Notes under the pieces: model-generated | The model's database searches: none | Told to the model about the DNA's origin: nothing | The model's input: the letters and a program-made list of their open reading frames with translations, nothing else | Origin: CAZJGG01 sp964545475 | GTDB lineage: Bacteria; Bacillota; Clostridia; Lachnospirales; JAISER01 | Length of the DNA: 44,423 bases | Assembly (NCBI GenBank): GCA_964545475.1 | Contig: CAZJGG010000021.1 | Span: 1-44,423, forward strand | Direction: 5' to 3' | Translations under genes and position numbers: made by a program | Part shown: piece after piece, positions 9,726 through 18,229 of the stretch | How positions within the stretch are numbered: position 1 is the first letter of the stretch | Layout of the letters: each line of letters starts with the position of its first letter

Positions 9726-11174
9726 TTGAAAAAACCTTTTAGCATAAAATTTAAGATTTTTTTATACTTAATAAGTTTTTGCTCTGTTCTTTTAATTCTT
9801 TTATGGCTTTTTCAAGTTGTTTTTCTTGAAAGCTTTTATAAAAAAATAAAAGCGGCGGAAATAAAAAAGTGTATGAACGTGATTACTACAAATATTGATG
9901 ATATATATCTATCAAGCGTTGTGGACGAGATATATTCTACCTACGATTAACAAGTTAAAGTTGTAAATTTAGATAAAATAGAGGGAAAAAGTTTTTTTAG
10001 CCAAAGAAGCAGTTGGATGTTTCGCATTCCCCCAATGGAAGCAGAGAAACTAACGGCTATGACAGAGCAAAACGGCGGGGAGCTTTTACAATATGTAAAC
10101 CTTGGAAGCGAGCCGCCACAAGGAGACGGAAAGCCGGAAGCAAGGCCAAGGCGTGAGGGCAGAATTTCACAAATTTTATTACACACAAAAACCGTTACGG
10201 ACAGTGACGGGCAGCGATATTTAATTATTCTTTCTTCTCTAATAACTCCTGTAAACGCTACAGTAAATACGTTAAGAGTTCAGCTTGCTTTTATAACTCT
10301 TGCCATGGTTTTGGTTTCTATAATTATTGCACTTGTAATGTCTAGCTGGGTTTCAAGGCCTATTATTTCAATTTGCCTAGGAGCAAAAAAACTTTCTATG
10401 GGAGATTACGGCGTAAAATTTCATGGGGACGGTTATGGGGAAATTAAAGAGCTATCAGACATTTTAAACCATACGGCAAAGGAGCTTTCAAAGGTGGAAG
10501 CTTTACGCCGGGAGCTTATTGCAAATATATCCCACGATTTACGAACGCCACTTACGCTGATAGAAGGTTACGCCGAAGCAATGAGGGATTTGCCCGGCGA
10601 AATGTCTCCGGAAAATGCACAAATTATCATTGATGAAGCAAAAAGGCTTAACCGGCTTGTTAACGACGTTTTGGATCTTTCAAAGTTACAAACCGGAGCG
10701 GAGGTAATTGAAGCGGATATATATGACCTAACAGAGTCAGTTGAAAATGTTGTAACGAGGTTTAACAGCCTAATAAAACCTGAGGGGTACACTATAGAAT
10801 TTACAAAAGAAGAAGACGCTTTCGTATATGCCGATGAGGATAAAATTACGCAGGTTATATATAACCTTTTGTCAAATGCAGTGCAATACACAGGAGAAAA
10901 TAAGTTAGTTTACGTTTCCCAAAGAGTTTTGGCAAACAGCGTTAAAATAGAAGTAACCGACACGGGAAAAGGCATTGCGCCCGAGGATTTGCCGCATATT
11001 TGGGAAAGATATTACCGTTCGCAAAACAATCACAAGCGTGACATTGCAGGGACAGGCATAGGACTTTCGCTTGTAAAATCCATTTTTGAAAACCATAACG
11101 CACAATACGGAGTAGATACATCTGAAAAAGGAAGTACGTTTTGGTTTGTTCTGCCGCTGCAAAATAAAAGCTAA
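9726..11174 (+). pseudogene. HAMP sensor histidine kinase interrupted by an in-frame TAA
   Basis: Cognate kinase of the preceding regulator. The likely start is TTG at 9726, after GGCAGGTG, giving MKKPFSIKFK and a first membrane helix. At 9948-9950 the frame meets TAA. The same frame then continues without any shift through an extracellular segment, a second helix (near 10255-10340), HAMP, HisKA with NISHDLRTPL, and an HATPase with GTGIGLSLV, ending at 11174. A single nonsense change is therefore enough to explain the break; no indel is needed. As read, the first piece is a 74-aa membrane peptide. A 385-codon open frame from the ATG at 10017 keeps the second helix and catalytic domains but loses the first helix and most of the sensor, if it is translated at all. 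A base-call error is the main alternative. Confidence 0.85.
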
Positions 11175-11204
11175 TCCAGAGCTAATCTTACTTTATATAT
11201 TGTA

Positions 11205-11233
11205 TTGACGATAGATATATTTAATAATATAAT
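11205..11233 (+). promoter_or_regulatory. Predicted sigma-A-type promoter for the D-serine ammonia-lyase gene
   Basis: TTGACG (11205-11210), 17-nt spacer, TATAAT (11228-11233): ten of twelve or better fit to consensus. It lies 23 nt before the ATG at 11257, so the leader would be very short. Confidence 0.75.
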
Positions 11234-11256
11234 TAGGGCAAAAAGGTGTGGGATTT

Positions 11257-12486
11257 ATGCTCGAAAATAACCCTATTTTAGAAAAAATGAAAAATTGTGA
11301 GGAAGTTTTTTGGCGAAATATGATAAAAGATAGTAATAATATATTTAGTTCTGACGACATTGAGGGAGCAAAAAACAGGCTACTGCGTTTTGCGCCTTTT
11401 TTGCGCCTGGCGTTTCCGGAAACAGTAAATGGTATTATAGAATCACCCGTAAGGCGGATTAACCAAATGAAAGAATGTCTTGGGGCAAATATTAAAGGCA
11501 ATTTATACTTAAAATGTGACAGTGAATTGCCAATTTCCGGCTCTATAAAAGCAAGAGGCGGCATTTACGAAGTTTTATGTATAGCGGAAGAAATTGCAGT
11601 TAGTAGTGGTTTATTAAAAACAAGGGACGATTATTCCGTTTTAATGGGAGATGAATTTCACAATCTGTTTTCAAAATATTCAATTGCTGTAGGTTCTACC
11701 GGGAATTTAGGGCTTTCTATAGGAATAATGGGTACGAAGCTTGGATTTAAAGTAACTGTCCATATGTCTTCTGATGCTAAGAAGTGGAAAAAAGACTTGT
11801 TAAGAGAGAAAGGCGCAGTTGTTATAGAATATTCCGGAGACTATGAGCTTGCTGTTGCTAATGGAAGAAAACAAGCGGAAAGTGACGATTTTTGTTATTT
11901 TATCGACGATGAAAATTCTCAAAAGCTGTTTTTGGGCTATAGCGTTGCGGCTGGAAGGCTGTTTGACCAGCTTAGGGAAATGAACATTTGTGTTGATGAA
12001 AATAACCCTCTTTATGTCTATTTACCATGCGGAGTGGGCGGAGGACCGGGGGGCGTTGCTTACGGCTTAAAACAGATTTATAAGGAAAATGTTAAATGCT
12101 ATTTTGCAGAGCCTGTTCAAGCACCTTGTATGCTTCTTGGAGTTATGACAGGGCTTAAAAACCAGATAAGTGCTTTAGATATTGGCTTAACAGGAAAAAC
12201 CTGCGCCGACGGGCTGGCGGTTAATCGGGCTTCAAAGCTTGTTTGCAGTGCCGTTGGGGGAATGCTTCATGGATTTTTCACAGTTTCTGACGAAAACTTA
12301 TGTAGATATGTTAAAATGCTTTATAATTCATGTGGTATTTTTATTGAGCCTTCCGCCGCAGCTGGCTTTAAAGGGTTATCCTTTGTGGAGGACAATGAAA
12401 ACGCAAACCATATAATTTGGGCAACAGGTGGTAATATGGTGCCGGAATATGAAAGGCAAAGAGTTTTAGATATGGTACGGTTATGA
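11257..12486 (+). CDS. dsdA: D-serine ammonia-lyase (D-serine dehydratase)
   Basis: A pyridoxal-phosphate enzyme converting D-serine to pyruvate and ammonia, cytosolic. The protein is about 409 aa from the ATG at 11257, which has AAGGTG 8 nt upstream; a GTG at 11248 gives a 3-residue-longer form. Family features: SPVRRINQMK near residue 65, the PLP lysine in SGSIKARGGIYEVL, GSTGNLGLSIG phosphate-binding loop, PCGVGGGPGGVAYG, and a C-terminal ATGGNMVPE. The length is slightly below the roughly 440 aa of well-known members. It stands alone behind its own promoter, downstream of the two-component pair. The DNA beyond its stop is a tangle of small elements. No dsdC-type regulator or D-serine transporter is adjacent. 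Confidence 0.93.
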   Translation: MLENNPILEKMKNCEEVFWRNMIKDSNNIFSSDDIEGAKNRLLRFAPFLRLAFPETVNGIIESPVRRINQMKECLGANIKGNLYLKCDSELPISGSIKARGGIYEVLCIAEEIAVSSGLLKTRDDYSVLMGDEFHNLFSKYSIAVGSTGNLGLSIGIMGTKLGFKVTVHMSSDAKKWKKDLLREKGAVVIEYSGDYELAVANGRKQAESDDFCYFIDDENSQKLFLGYSVAAGRLFDQLREMNICVDENNPLYVYLPCGVGGGPGGVAYGLKQIYKENVKCYFAEPVQAPCMLLGVMTGLKNQISALDIGLTGKTCADGLAVNRASKLVCSAVGGMLHGFFTVSDENLCRYVKMLYNSCGIFIEPSAAAGFKGLSFVEDNENANHIIWATGGNMVPEYERQRVLDMVRL

Positions 12487-12513
12487 GGCTACAAGCAATT
12501 TTCGTGCCCTTGA

Positions 12514-12623
12514 GGGTGTGTTGAATATTGAATAAAAAATTTTAAAACGATGTAAAAACTCCCCCCTAAATCCGGTCTTTTTTACGTCTGAAATTTTCCA
12601 AATAAGGATTATTCAACACGCCC
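12514..12623. mobile_element. Palindromic MITE-like element, family D (110 bp)
   Basis: Left end GGGTGTGTTGAATA and right end TATTCAACACGCCC are near-perfect inverted repeats, and similarity between the arms continues inward (CCCCCCTAAATCCGGTC on the left mirrors GACCGGATTTAGGGGGGAG from the right read inverted). Both sides are flanked by TTGA (12510-12513 and 12624-12627), a likely 4-bp target duplication. No coding capacity. An IS5-type relative is a guess from memory. Confidence 0.7.
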
Positions 12624-12637
12624 TTGAATACAGGTTC
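12624..12637 (-). repeat. Solo end of a family E element
   Basis: TTGAATACAGGTTC followed by TTA matches the terminal 14 nt of the elements at 34710-34753 and 41940-42047 (one mismatch to the latter). The opposite end is not visible, so this appears to be a remnant cut by the family D element. Confidence 0.45.
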
Positions 12638-12640
12638 TTA

Positions 12641-12804
12641 GAGCCTGTTTAGAATCTCCATTTCAGTGTCTTTTCGGCAAATTTTCCGAATCGCTGCGTC
12701 AATGGCAAACGCCCATACTTCTTCTAGTATGAACGTTCACCACTTCCTTGCGATTCGAAAAATTTGCTCAAAAATCCACTAAAAGCGAGATTCCAAACAG
12801 GCTC
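12641..12804. mobile_element. Palindromic MITE-like element, family C (164 bp)
   Basis: Terminal inverted repeats GAGCCTGTTTAGAATCTC (left) and, read inverted from the right, GAGCCTGTTTGGAATCTC. Imperfect pairing continues for most of its length, so the whole element can fold as one hairpin. TTA flanks both ends (12638-12640 and 12805-12807), a 3-bp target duplication of the TNA type. No open frame. A partial second copy is at 5776-5865. Confidence 0.8.
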
Positions 12805-12903
12805 TTAGAAAAGGCGAAACGTATTCCCATAATTGCTATGACAGCTAATGCATTTAAAGAAGATTTTGAAAAATGCTTTGAAAGCGGCATGAATGACCAT
12901 GTA
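12805..12903 (+). pseudogene. Fragment of a receiver (REC) domain gene
   Basis: Thirty-three codons read LEKAKRIPIIAMTANAF, then KEDFEKCFESGMNDHV. This is the beta4-alpha4-beta5 part of a receiver as found in hybrid kinases, stopping just before the expected SKP. The left edge abuts the family C element and the right edge the family A element, so a signalling gene once stood here and was lost. After the right-hand element the frame does not continue as a receiver. Confidence 0.8.
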
Positions 12904-13062
12904 TACTCCTTAACCACATAAAATAGCACTGCCTTGCGGCGAATTTTACTTGTGGACTACGTCATCAACTTCTTGTGTGCCGCTAGCACACGGCGTCGTC
13001 TCTTCCTTGCCACAAGCAAAATTTGCTCGCAACTCAGTACCATTTTATATGGTTAAGGAGTA
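12904..13062. mobile_element. Palindromic MITE, family A, uninterrupted copy (159 bp)
   Basis: Ends are TACTCCTTAACC and GGTTAAGGAGTA (12-bp perfect inverted repeats). TA flanks both sides (12902-12903, 13063-13064). The arms stay similar for about 55 nt inward (TTTTACTTGTGG on the left against TTTTGCTTGTGG read inverted from the right). It shares almost its full sequence with the interrupted copy at 28715-29036. TA duplication and short inverted repeats are typical of elements moved by IS630/Tc1-mariner transposases (family knowledge); no such transposase is in the window. Confidence 0.9.
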
Positions 13063-13145
13063 TAGCAGTTTTCTAATTCATAGTCCAATGAAACACGGCA
13101 CATTAGCGCAAACAACCTAGGTGTTTAGTGATTTGTTGGACTACA

Positions 13146-13744
13146 TCACCTCAATATAAGCTCAGGCACGTCGTAAATGCTATTTACAATTGTTGCAGGA
13201 GTGGTTTTTAAAACATCAAAACTTTGGTGACCGTTTGCAACCAAAACGCAGTCGCACCCTGCGGCTTGCGCAACCTCATAATCATGTACGGTATCACCGA
13301 TAAATAAAACCTTTGATTTATCAATTTCTCTTTTGGTTACAAATTCTACCGCCAAGCCGGATTTACTAACGGCATAATGATTGTTTATGCCTAAAATATC
13401 AGTAAAATATTTATTTATATTAAAAGGATTCATCTGTTCCAGTAAGCTGTTTTGCTCTGTAGAAGAAATAACGGTTTGTTTAATGCCAAGTTTATTAAAA
13501 ATATCCAATACATTTTCAGCACCATCAAAAAGGCGCATTTTTTTATGTTCCACAGTATAGTTTTCAATTTCATGGAGGTTATGCATGCAGGCATGTCCTC
13601 GAACATTGTGCCGTTCCAGTCCCAGATTATGCAGTCGTATTTCGTTTTATCCTCTTGTATAGCGCCTATAGAGCCTGTGGAGAAAACATTAATCCCAAAG
13701 CCGTCAAAGACGCCCTCAACGCCGGAATGAGAACTTTTGCTCAT
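13146..13744 (-). pseudogene. Broken HAD-family phosphatase (phosphoglycolate phosphatase-like)
   Basis: From the ATG at 13742-13744, with a very strong AAAGGAGGT site, the frame gives a 34-residue leader unlike the family and then YDCIIWDWNGTMFEDM, the HAD nucleophile motif. Near 13590 the homology jumps to another frame: MHNLHEIENYTVEHKKM, then motif II in TVISSTEQ and motif IV in KVLFIGDTVHDYEVAQAAGC. Besides the frameshift, the cap segment normally found between these parts (about 60-70 residues) is missing. The catalytic Asp pair and the rest of the core are separated, so the product should be inactive. The gene stands divergent from rpoB and was probably disabled by an internal deletion. 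Confidence 0.8.
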
Positions 13745-13936
13745 AAAAATACCTCCTTTATAACGACGGTAGTAACAATAATAATTTTAGCTATTAGGAT
13801 ACGTTTTGTCAAATTATTTAAATAGTTTAGAACTGTTATAAAATATTTCTTAGGCAATAAATTTACAAAATATGTTTAAAAATTTTATTATATGGCAATA
13901 TTGGAAAAAATAAAAAAAAAATATGTCAATATAAAC

Positions 13937-13965
13937 TTGACACATTCGTTGATTTATGATACAGT
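13937..13965 (+). promoter_or_regulatory. Predicted rpoBC promoter
   Basis: TTGACA (13937-13942), 17-nt spacer, TACAGT (13960-13965). The -35 is a perfect match, the -10 four of six. It would give an untranslated leader of about 150 nt before rpoB. The -10 lies within the palindrome at 13958-13978. Confidence 0.6.
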
Positions 13966-13978
13966 TATTAACTGTATC
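13958..13978. promoter_or_regulatory. Perfect palindrome over the rpoB -10 region (possible operator)
   Basis: GATACAGTTA, one central T, then TAACTGTATC: ten-base arms without a mismatch. The position over the predicted -10 and start site fits a repressor operator. It could also be a short transcript hairpin. No regulator can be named. Confidence 0.5.
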
Positions 13979-14066
13979 GCTAAAAATATCCTATATACCC
14001 AACCATTCAAGTATATCACATATTTTTATAAAGTTCAACATATTTTTTGCAATTATGCCATTTAAA

Positions 14067-14097
14067 CTGCACTTTTTGCAGATTTAATTGGTCTGCA
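14067..14097 (+). promoter_or_regulatory. Two mutually exclusive small stems in the rpoB leader
   Basis: CTGCA (14067-14071) can pair with TGCAG (14077-14081); the same TGCAGA (14077-14082) can instead pair with TCTGCA (14092-14097). The stems are only 5-6 bp, and the second ends 14 nt before the GGGGTG ribosome site. A leader switch is possible but weakly supported. Confidence 0.3.
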
Positions 14098-14124
14098 TTA
14101 ATTTAAATAAAGGGGTGTTGTGCC

Positions 14125-17100
14125 ATGGAAAAGGGTCGTATTCATCCGATTGAGCTTGGCAATTGTGTCCGCATGAGCTATTCTAAAATCGACGAGGTTT
14201 TAGAAATGCCCAATCTTATCGAGGTCCAAAAAGACAGCTACAGATGGTTTTTAAGTGAAGGATTGAAAGAAGTATTCCAGGATGTATCCCCAATCACCGA
14301 TTATAGCGGCAATTTGGTGCTTGAATTTATTGATTTTACTCTTGATGAAAAACCGAAATATTCCATTGAGGAATGTAAAGAGCGGGATGCTACTTATGCC
14401 GCACCTTTAAGGGTGAAATGCAGGCTTCATAACAAAGAGCTTGATGAAATAAAAGAGCAGGAAATATTTATGGGTGATTTTCCGCTTATGACGGACAACG
14501 GAACGTTCATTATAAACGGGGCAGAGCGTGTTATAGTTAGCCAGCTTGTACGCTCTCCGGGTATTTATTACAGCATGGACTACGATAAAGTGGGCAAGCA
14601 GCTTTTAAGCTCGACGGTTATACCAAACCGCGGCGCATGGCTTGAATATGAAACTGATTCTAACGACGTATTTTCCATACGTGTAGACAGAACGAGAAAA
14701 GTTCCAGTTACCGTACTAATCCGTTCGTTAGGTGTTTCCTCCGACGAGGAAATTATTGAGCTTTTCGGCGAAGAACCAAAAATTTTAAATACAATTGATA
14801 AAGACATAAGTAAAAATTACGAAGAGGGTCTTATTGAAATTTATAAAAGAGTACGCCCGGGAGAACCTCCCACGGTTGAATCCTCCGAAACTCTCATTAG
14901 AAGTATGTTTTTTGACCCAAAACGTTACGACTTGGCTAAAGTTGGGCGTTATAAATTTAATAAAAAGCTTCATTTAAGAAACAGAATAAAAGGCTTTACT
15001 CTTGCAGAAGCAGTAATTGACCCTAATTCAGGGGAGATTATAGGGGAGGAAGGGCAAACTGTTAATTTGGATTTAGCCGACGCTATACAAGATTCAGGCG
15101 TAGGCTTTGTTTGGGTTAACGTTGAAGGCGGTAAAACAAAAGTTTTATCTAACATGGCTGTTTCTATAGAGCCTTATATTAAACCCTACGGTCTTGATGC
15201 CAAAGCTTTAGGTGTTAAGGAAAAGGTTTATTTTCCTGTGCTTCTGGATCTTTTAGAAAACAACGAAACCCCTCAGGAATTGGAACTTGCAATTAAAAAC
15301 AATATTCCCAAGCTTGTCCCCAAACACATAACCCTTGAGGATATTATGGCTTCAATTAACTATGTTATACATTTGGATTACGGCATTGGACACAAGGACG
15401 ATATTGACCATTTAGGAAACCGCCGTATCCGTGCTGTTGGCGAGCTTTTACAAAACCAGTTTAGAATTGGTCTTGCAAGAATGGAACGTGTTGTTAAAGA
15501 AAGAATGACAATACAAGATATGGATGTTGTAACACCTCAGGCTCTTATTAACATTCGCCCTGTTACAGCGGCTATCAAAGAGTTCTTCGGAAGCTCTCAG
15601 CTTTCTCAGTTTATGGATCAAACAAACCCTCTTGCAGAGCTTACAAACAAGCGCCGTTTGTCTGCACTTGGTCCTGGCGGTCTTAGCCGTGACAGAGCGG
15701 GCTTTGAAGTTCGTGACGTTCATTTTAGCCATTACGGACGTATGTGTCCTATTGAAACACCTGAAGGTCCTAACATTGGTCTTATTAACTCCCTTTCAAC
15801 ATTTGCGAGAATTAATGAATATGGCTTTATTGAAGCGCCTTACCGACTGGTTGACCATACAGGAGAAAGAACAAAAGTTCTTAAAGATTATATTTACGTT
15901 ACGGCAGACGAGGAAGAAAACTTCATGGTTGCCCAAGCAAACGAACCGCTGGACGAAGAGGGTCACTTTATTCATAAAAAAGTTTCCGGTCGTTTCCGTG
16001 AGGAAATTGTTGAGGTTGACAGCAAAAACATCGACCTAATGGACGTTTCTCCAAAACAGATTGTTTCCGTTGCAACGGCGTTAATTCCGTTCCTTGAAAA
16101 CGACGACGTTACAAGGGCTTTAATGGGCTCAAACATGCAAAGACAAGCAGTTCCCCTTTTAACGACACAATCACCGATAGTGGGAACTGGTATGGAGTAT
16201 AAAACGGCTAAAGATTCCGGTGTTACAGTAGTTGCTACAGGAGACGGTGTTGTAGAGCGTGTTATTGCCAGTGAAATTACAATTAAACAAAACGACGGCA
16301 CTAAGAAAATATATAAATTAACTAAATTTTTACGTTCCAACCAAGGAACTTGTATAAATCAACGCCCAATTGTTGAAAAAGGGCAAATTATTAAAAAAGG
16401 CGATATTATTGCTGACGGTCCATCAACTAACAAAGGTGAACTTGCTCTTGGTAAAAACCCTCTTATAGGCTTTATGACATGGGAAGGTTTTAATTACGAG
16501 GATGCTATTTTGCTTTCCGAAAAGCTTGTTGAAGAAGACGTATATACCTCTGTTCATATTGAAGAATACGAAGCAGAAGCGAGAGACACTAAACTTGGAC
16601 CAGAAGAGATAACAAGAGATATTCCAAACGTTGGCGACGATGCTCTTAAAGACCTTAACGAAAACGGCATTATAAGAATTGGTGCGGAAGTTCAGCCAAA
16701 TGATATATTAGTAGGCAAGGTAACCCCGAAAGGCGAAACAGAACTAACGGCAGAGGAACGCTTGTTACGTGCGATTTTCGGTGAAAAAGCAAGAGAAGTT
16801 CGTGATACTTCATTACGTGTTCCTCACGGCGAAAACGGTATAATTGTAGACGTTAAAATATTTACAAGAGAAAACGGCGACGAATTGCCTCCTGGTGTAA
16901 ACCAGCTTGTACGTGTATATATTGCTCAAAAACGTAAAATTTCTGTTGGTGACAAAATGGCAGGGCGCCATGGTAATAAAGGCGTTATTTCAAGAGTACT
17001 CCCTGTGGAGGATATGCCGTTTTTGCCAAACGGAAGACCTCTTGACATTGTTCTTAATCCTCTGGGCGTTCCGTCCCGTATGAATATCGGACAAGTGCTT

Positions 17101-18210
17101 GAAGTCCATTTAGGGCTTGCTGCAAAGGCTCTTGGCTGGAAAATTGCAACACCTGTATTTGACGGTGCAAACGAAATTGATATAATGGATACATTAGAAC
17201 TTGCCGACAATTTTCTTAACATGGAAAAAGAAGATTTTATTAATAAATGGCAAGATATTGTTGAGGAATATATTTTTAACGACCTCATAGAGAACTATGA
17301 AAACCGTGAAGAGTGGAAAGGCGTTCACTTAACACGTGACGGTAAAATTGCATTAAGAGACGGCAGAACAGGGGATTATTTCGATAACCCTGTAACAGTT
17401 GGATATATGCATTACTTGAAGCTCCACCACCTTGTAGACGATAAAATCCATGCTCGTTCTACAGGCCCTTACTCACTTGTAACCCAACAGCCTCTTGGCG
17501 GTAAAGCTCAGTTCGGCGGACAGCGTTTCGGAGAAATGGAAGTTTGGGCGCTTGAAGCTTACGGCGCAGCTTACACATTGCAAGAAATATTAACAGTTAA
17601 GTCCGACGATATTGTTGGGCGTGTTAAAACTTATGAAGCAATTGTTAAAGGCGAAAACATTCCTGAACCAGGTGTTCCAGAATCCTTTAAAGTATTACTT
17701 AAAGAATTACAGGCTCTTTCACTTGACGTACGAGTGCTTACAGAGGATTATGCAGAGGTTGAAATTAAAGAATCTATTGATGATGTAGATGATTTATCAG
17801 TTAACCTTGAAGGAATTGAAAACGAAGAAAACGGAAAATCCGGCAACTTTGTACGTGGAGGTTACTCCAGCATAATTGATGACCCATTAGCATTTGGGGA
17901 TTTCGGAAGTTTTGTCGATGATGAGGAAGGGGAAGACGATGAGGATTTTGATTCAGAAGACGTCGTAGACGATGACGAAGACGACGATGATGATGAAGAT
18001 GAATCTTTTAGCAGCAAGGCTGCACCTTTTAAAAAGCCAAAAGAAAAAGAACTTGAACTTGATGTTAAAGAACTTTTATCAATAGACGACCTTGTTGGAG
18101 GGTTGGACGATTTTGACGAAGCGGGCATGTTTGAAATAGACGATGACCTTTATGACGAAGACGAAGACCTTGAAGACGACAAAGATGATGACTTTTTAGA
18201 TAATGAATAA
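14125..18210 (+). CDS. rpoB: RNA polymerase beta subunit with long acidic C-terminal tail
   Basis: Catalytic core subunit of RNA polymerase. The 1361-aa protein follows the family from YSKIDEVLEMPNLIEVQKDSY at the N-terminus through the rifampicin-binding region (SQLSQFMDQTNPLAELTNKR, then RRLSALGPGGL), GRHGNKGVI and the end region SFKVLLKELQALSLDVRVL. The conserved protein ends near residue 1217. A further stretch of about 143 residues follows, in which I count about 63 Asp or Glu, with dense runs around residues 1270-1290 and 1340-1361 and one lysine-rich island (KKPKEKE). Clostridial RpoB is usually about 1230-1250 aa. The ATG at 14125 follows GGGGTG. rpoC starts 19 nt after the stop. No rplL or other ribosomal gene lies upstream. 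Confidence 0.98.
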   Translation: MEKGRIHPIELGNCVRMSYSKIDEVLEMPNLIEVQKDSYRWFLSEGLKEVFQDVSPITDYSGNLVLEFIDFTLDEKPKYSIEECKERDATYAAPLRVKCRLHNKELDEIKEQEIFMGDFPLMTDNGTFIINGAERVIVSQLVRSPGIYYSMDYDKVGKQLLSSTVIPNRGAWLEYETDSNDVFSIRVDRTRKVPVTVLIRSLGVSSDEEIIELFGEEPKILNTIDKDISKNYEEGLIEIYKRVRPGEPPTVESSETLIRSMFFDPKRYDLAKVGRYKFNKKLHLRNRIKGFTLAEAVIDPNSGEIIGEEGQTVNLDLADAIQDSGVGFVWVNVEGGKTKVLSNMAVSIEPYIKPYGLDAKALGVKEKVYFPVLLDLLENNETPQELELAIKNNIPKLVPKHITLEDIMASINYVIHLDYGIGHKDDIDHLGNRRIRAVGELLQNQFRIGLARMERVVKERMTIQDMDVVTPQALINIRPVTAAIKEFFGSSQLSQFMDQTNPLAELTNKRRLSALGPGGLSRDRAGFEVRDVHFSHYGRMCPIETPEGPNIGLINSLSTFARINEYGFIEAPYRLVDHTGERTKVLKDYIYVTADEEENFMVAQANEPLDEEGHFIHKKVSGRFREEIVEVDSKNIDLMDVSPKQIVSVATALIPFLENDDVTRALMGSNMQRQAVPLLTTQSPIVGTGMEYKTAKDSGVTVVATGDGVVERVIASEITIKQNDGTKKIYKLTKFLRSNQGTCINQRPIVEKGQIIKKGDIIADGPSTNKGELALGKNPLIGFMTWEGFNYEDAILLSEKLVEEDVYTSVHIEEYEAEARDTKLGPEEITRDIPNVGDDALKDLNENGIIRIGAEVQPNDILVGKVTPKGETELTAEERLLRAIFGEKAREVRDTSLRVPHGENGIIVDVKIFTRENGDELPPGVNQLVRVYIAQKRKISVGDKMAGRHGNKGVISRVLPVEDMPFLPNGRPLDIVLNPLGVPSRMNIGQVLEVHLGLAAKALGWKIATPVFDGANEIDIMDTLELADNFLNMEKEDFINKWQDIVEEYIFNDLIENYENREEWKGVHLTRDGKIALRDGRTGDYFDNPVTVGYMHYLKLHHLVDDKIHARSTGPYSLVTQQPLGGKAQFGGQRFGEMEVWALEAYGAAYTLQEILTVKSDDIVGRVKTYEAIVKGENIPEPGVPESFKVLLKELQALSLDVRVLTEDYAEVEIKESIDDVDDLSVNLEGIENEENGKSGNFVRGGYSSIIDDPLAFGDFGSFVDDEEGEDDEDFDSEDVVDDDEDDDDDEDESFSSKAAPFKKPKEKELELDVKELLSIDDLVGGLDDFDEAGMFEIDDDLYDEDEDLEDDKDDDFLDNE

Positions 18211-18229
18211 TATGAAAAGGAGAAATTGA

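Noticed and set aside
11193..11564. Open frame opposite the start of dsdA
   Set aside because: Shadow of a clear coding gene, with no ribosome site or family.
12904..13062. Attachment site or phage remnant
   Set aside because: Terminal inverted repeats with TA duplications fit a MITE; no integrase or phage gene is near.
17862..18128. Serine-rich open frame opposite the end of rpoB
   Set aside because: It is the antisense shadow of the Asp/Glu-rich tail (GAT/GAA read backwards as Ser/Phe codons).
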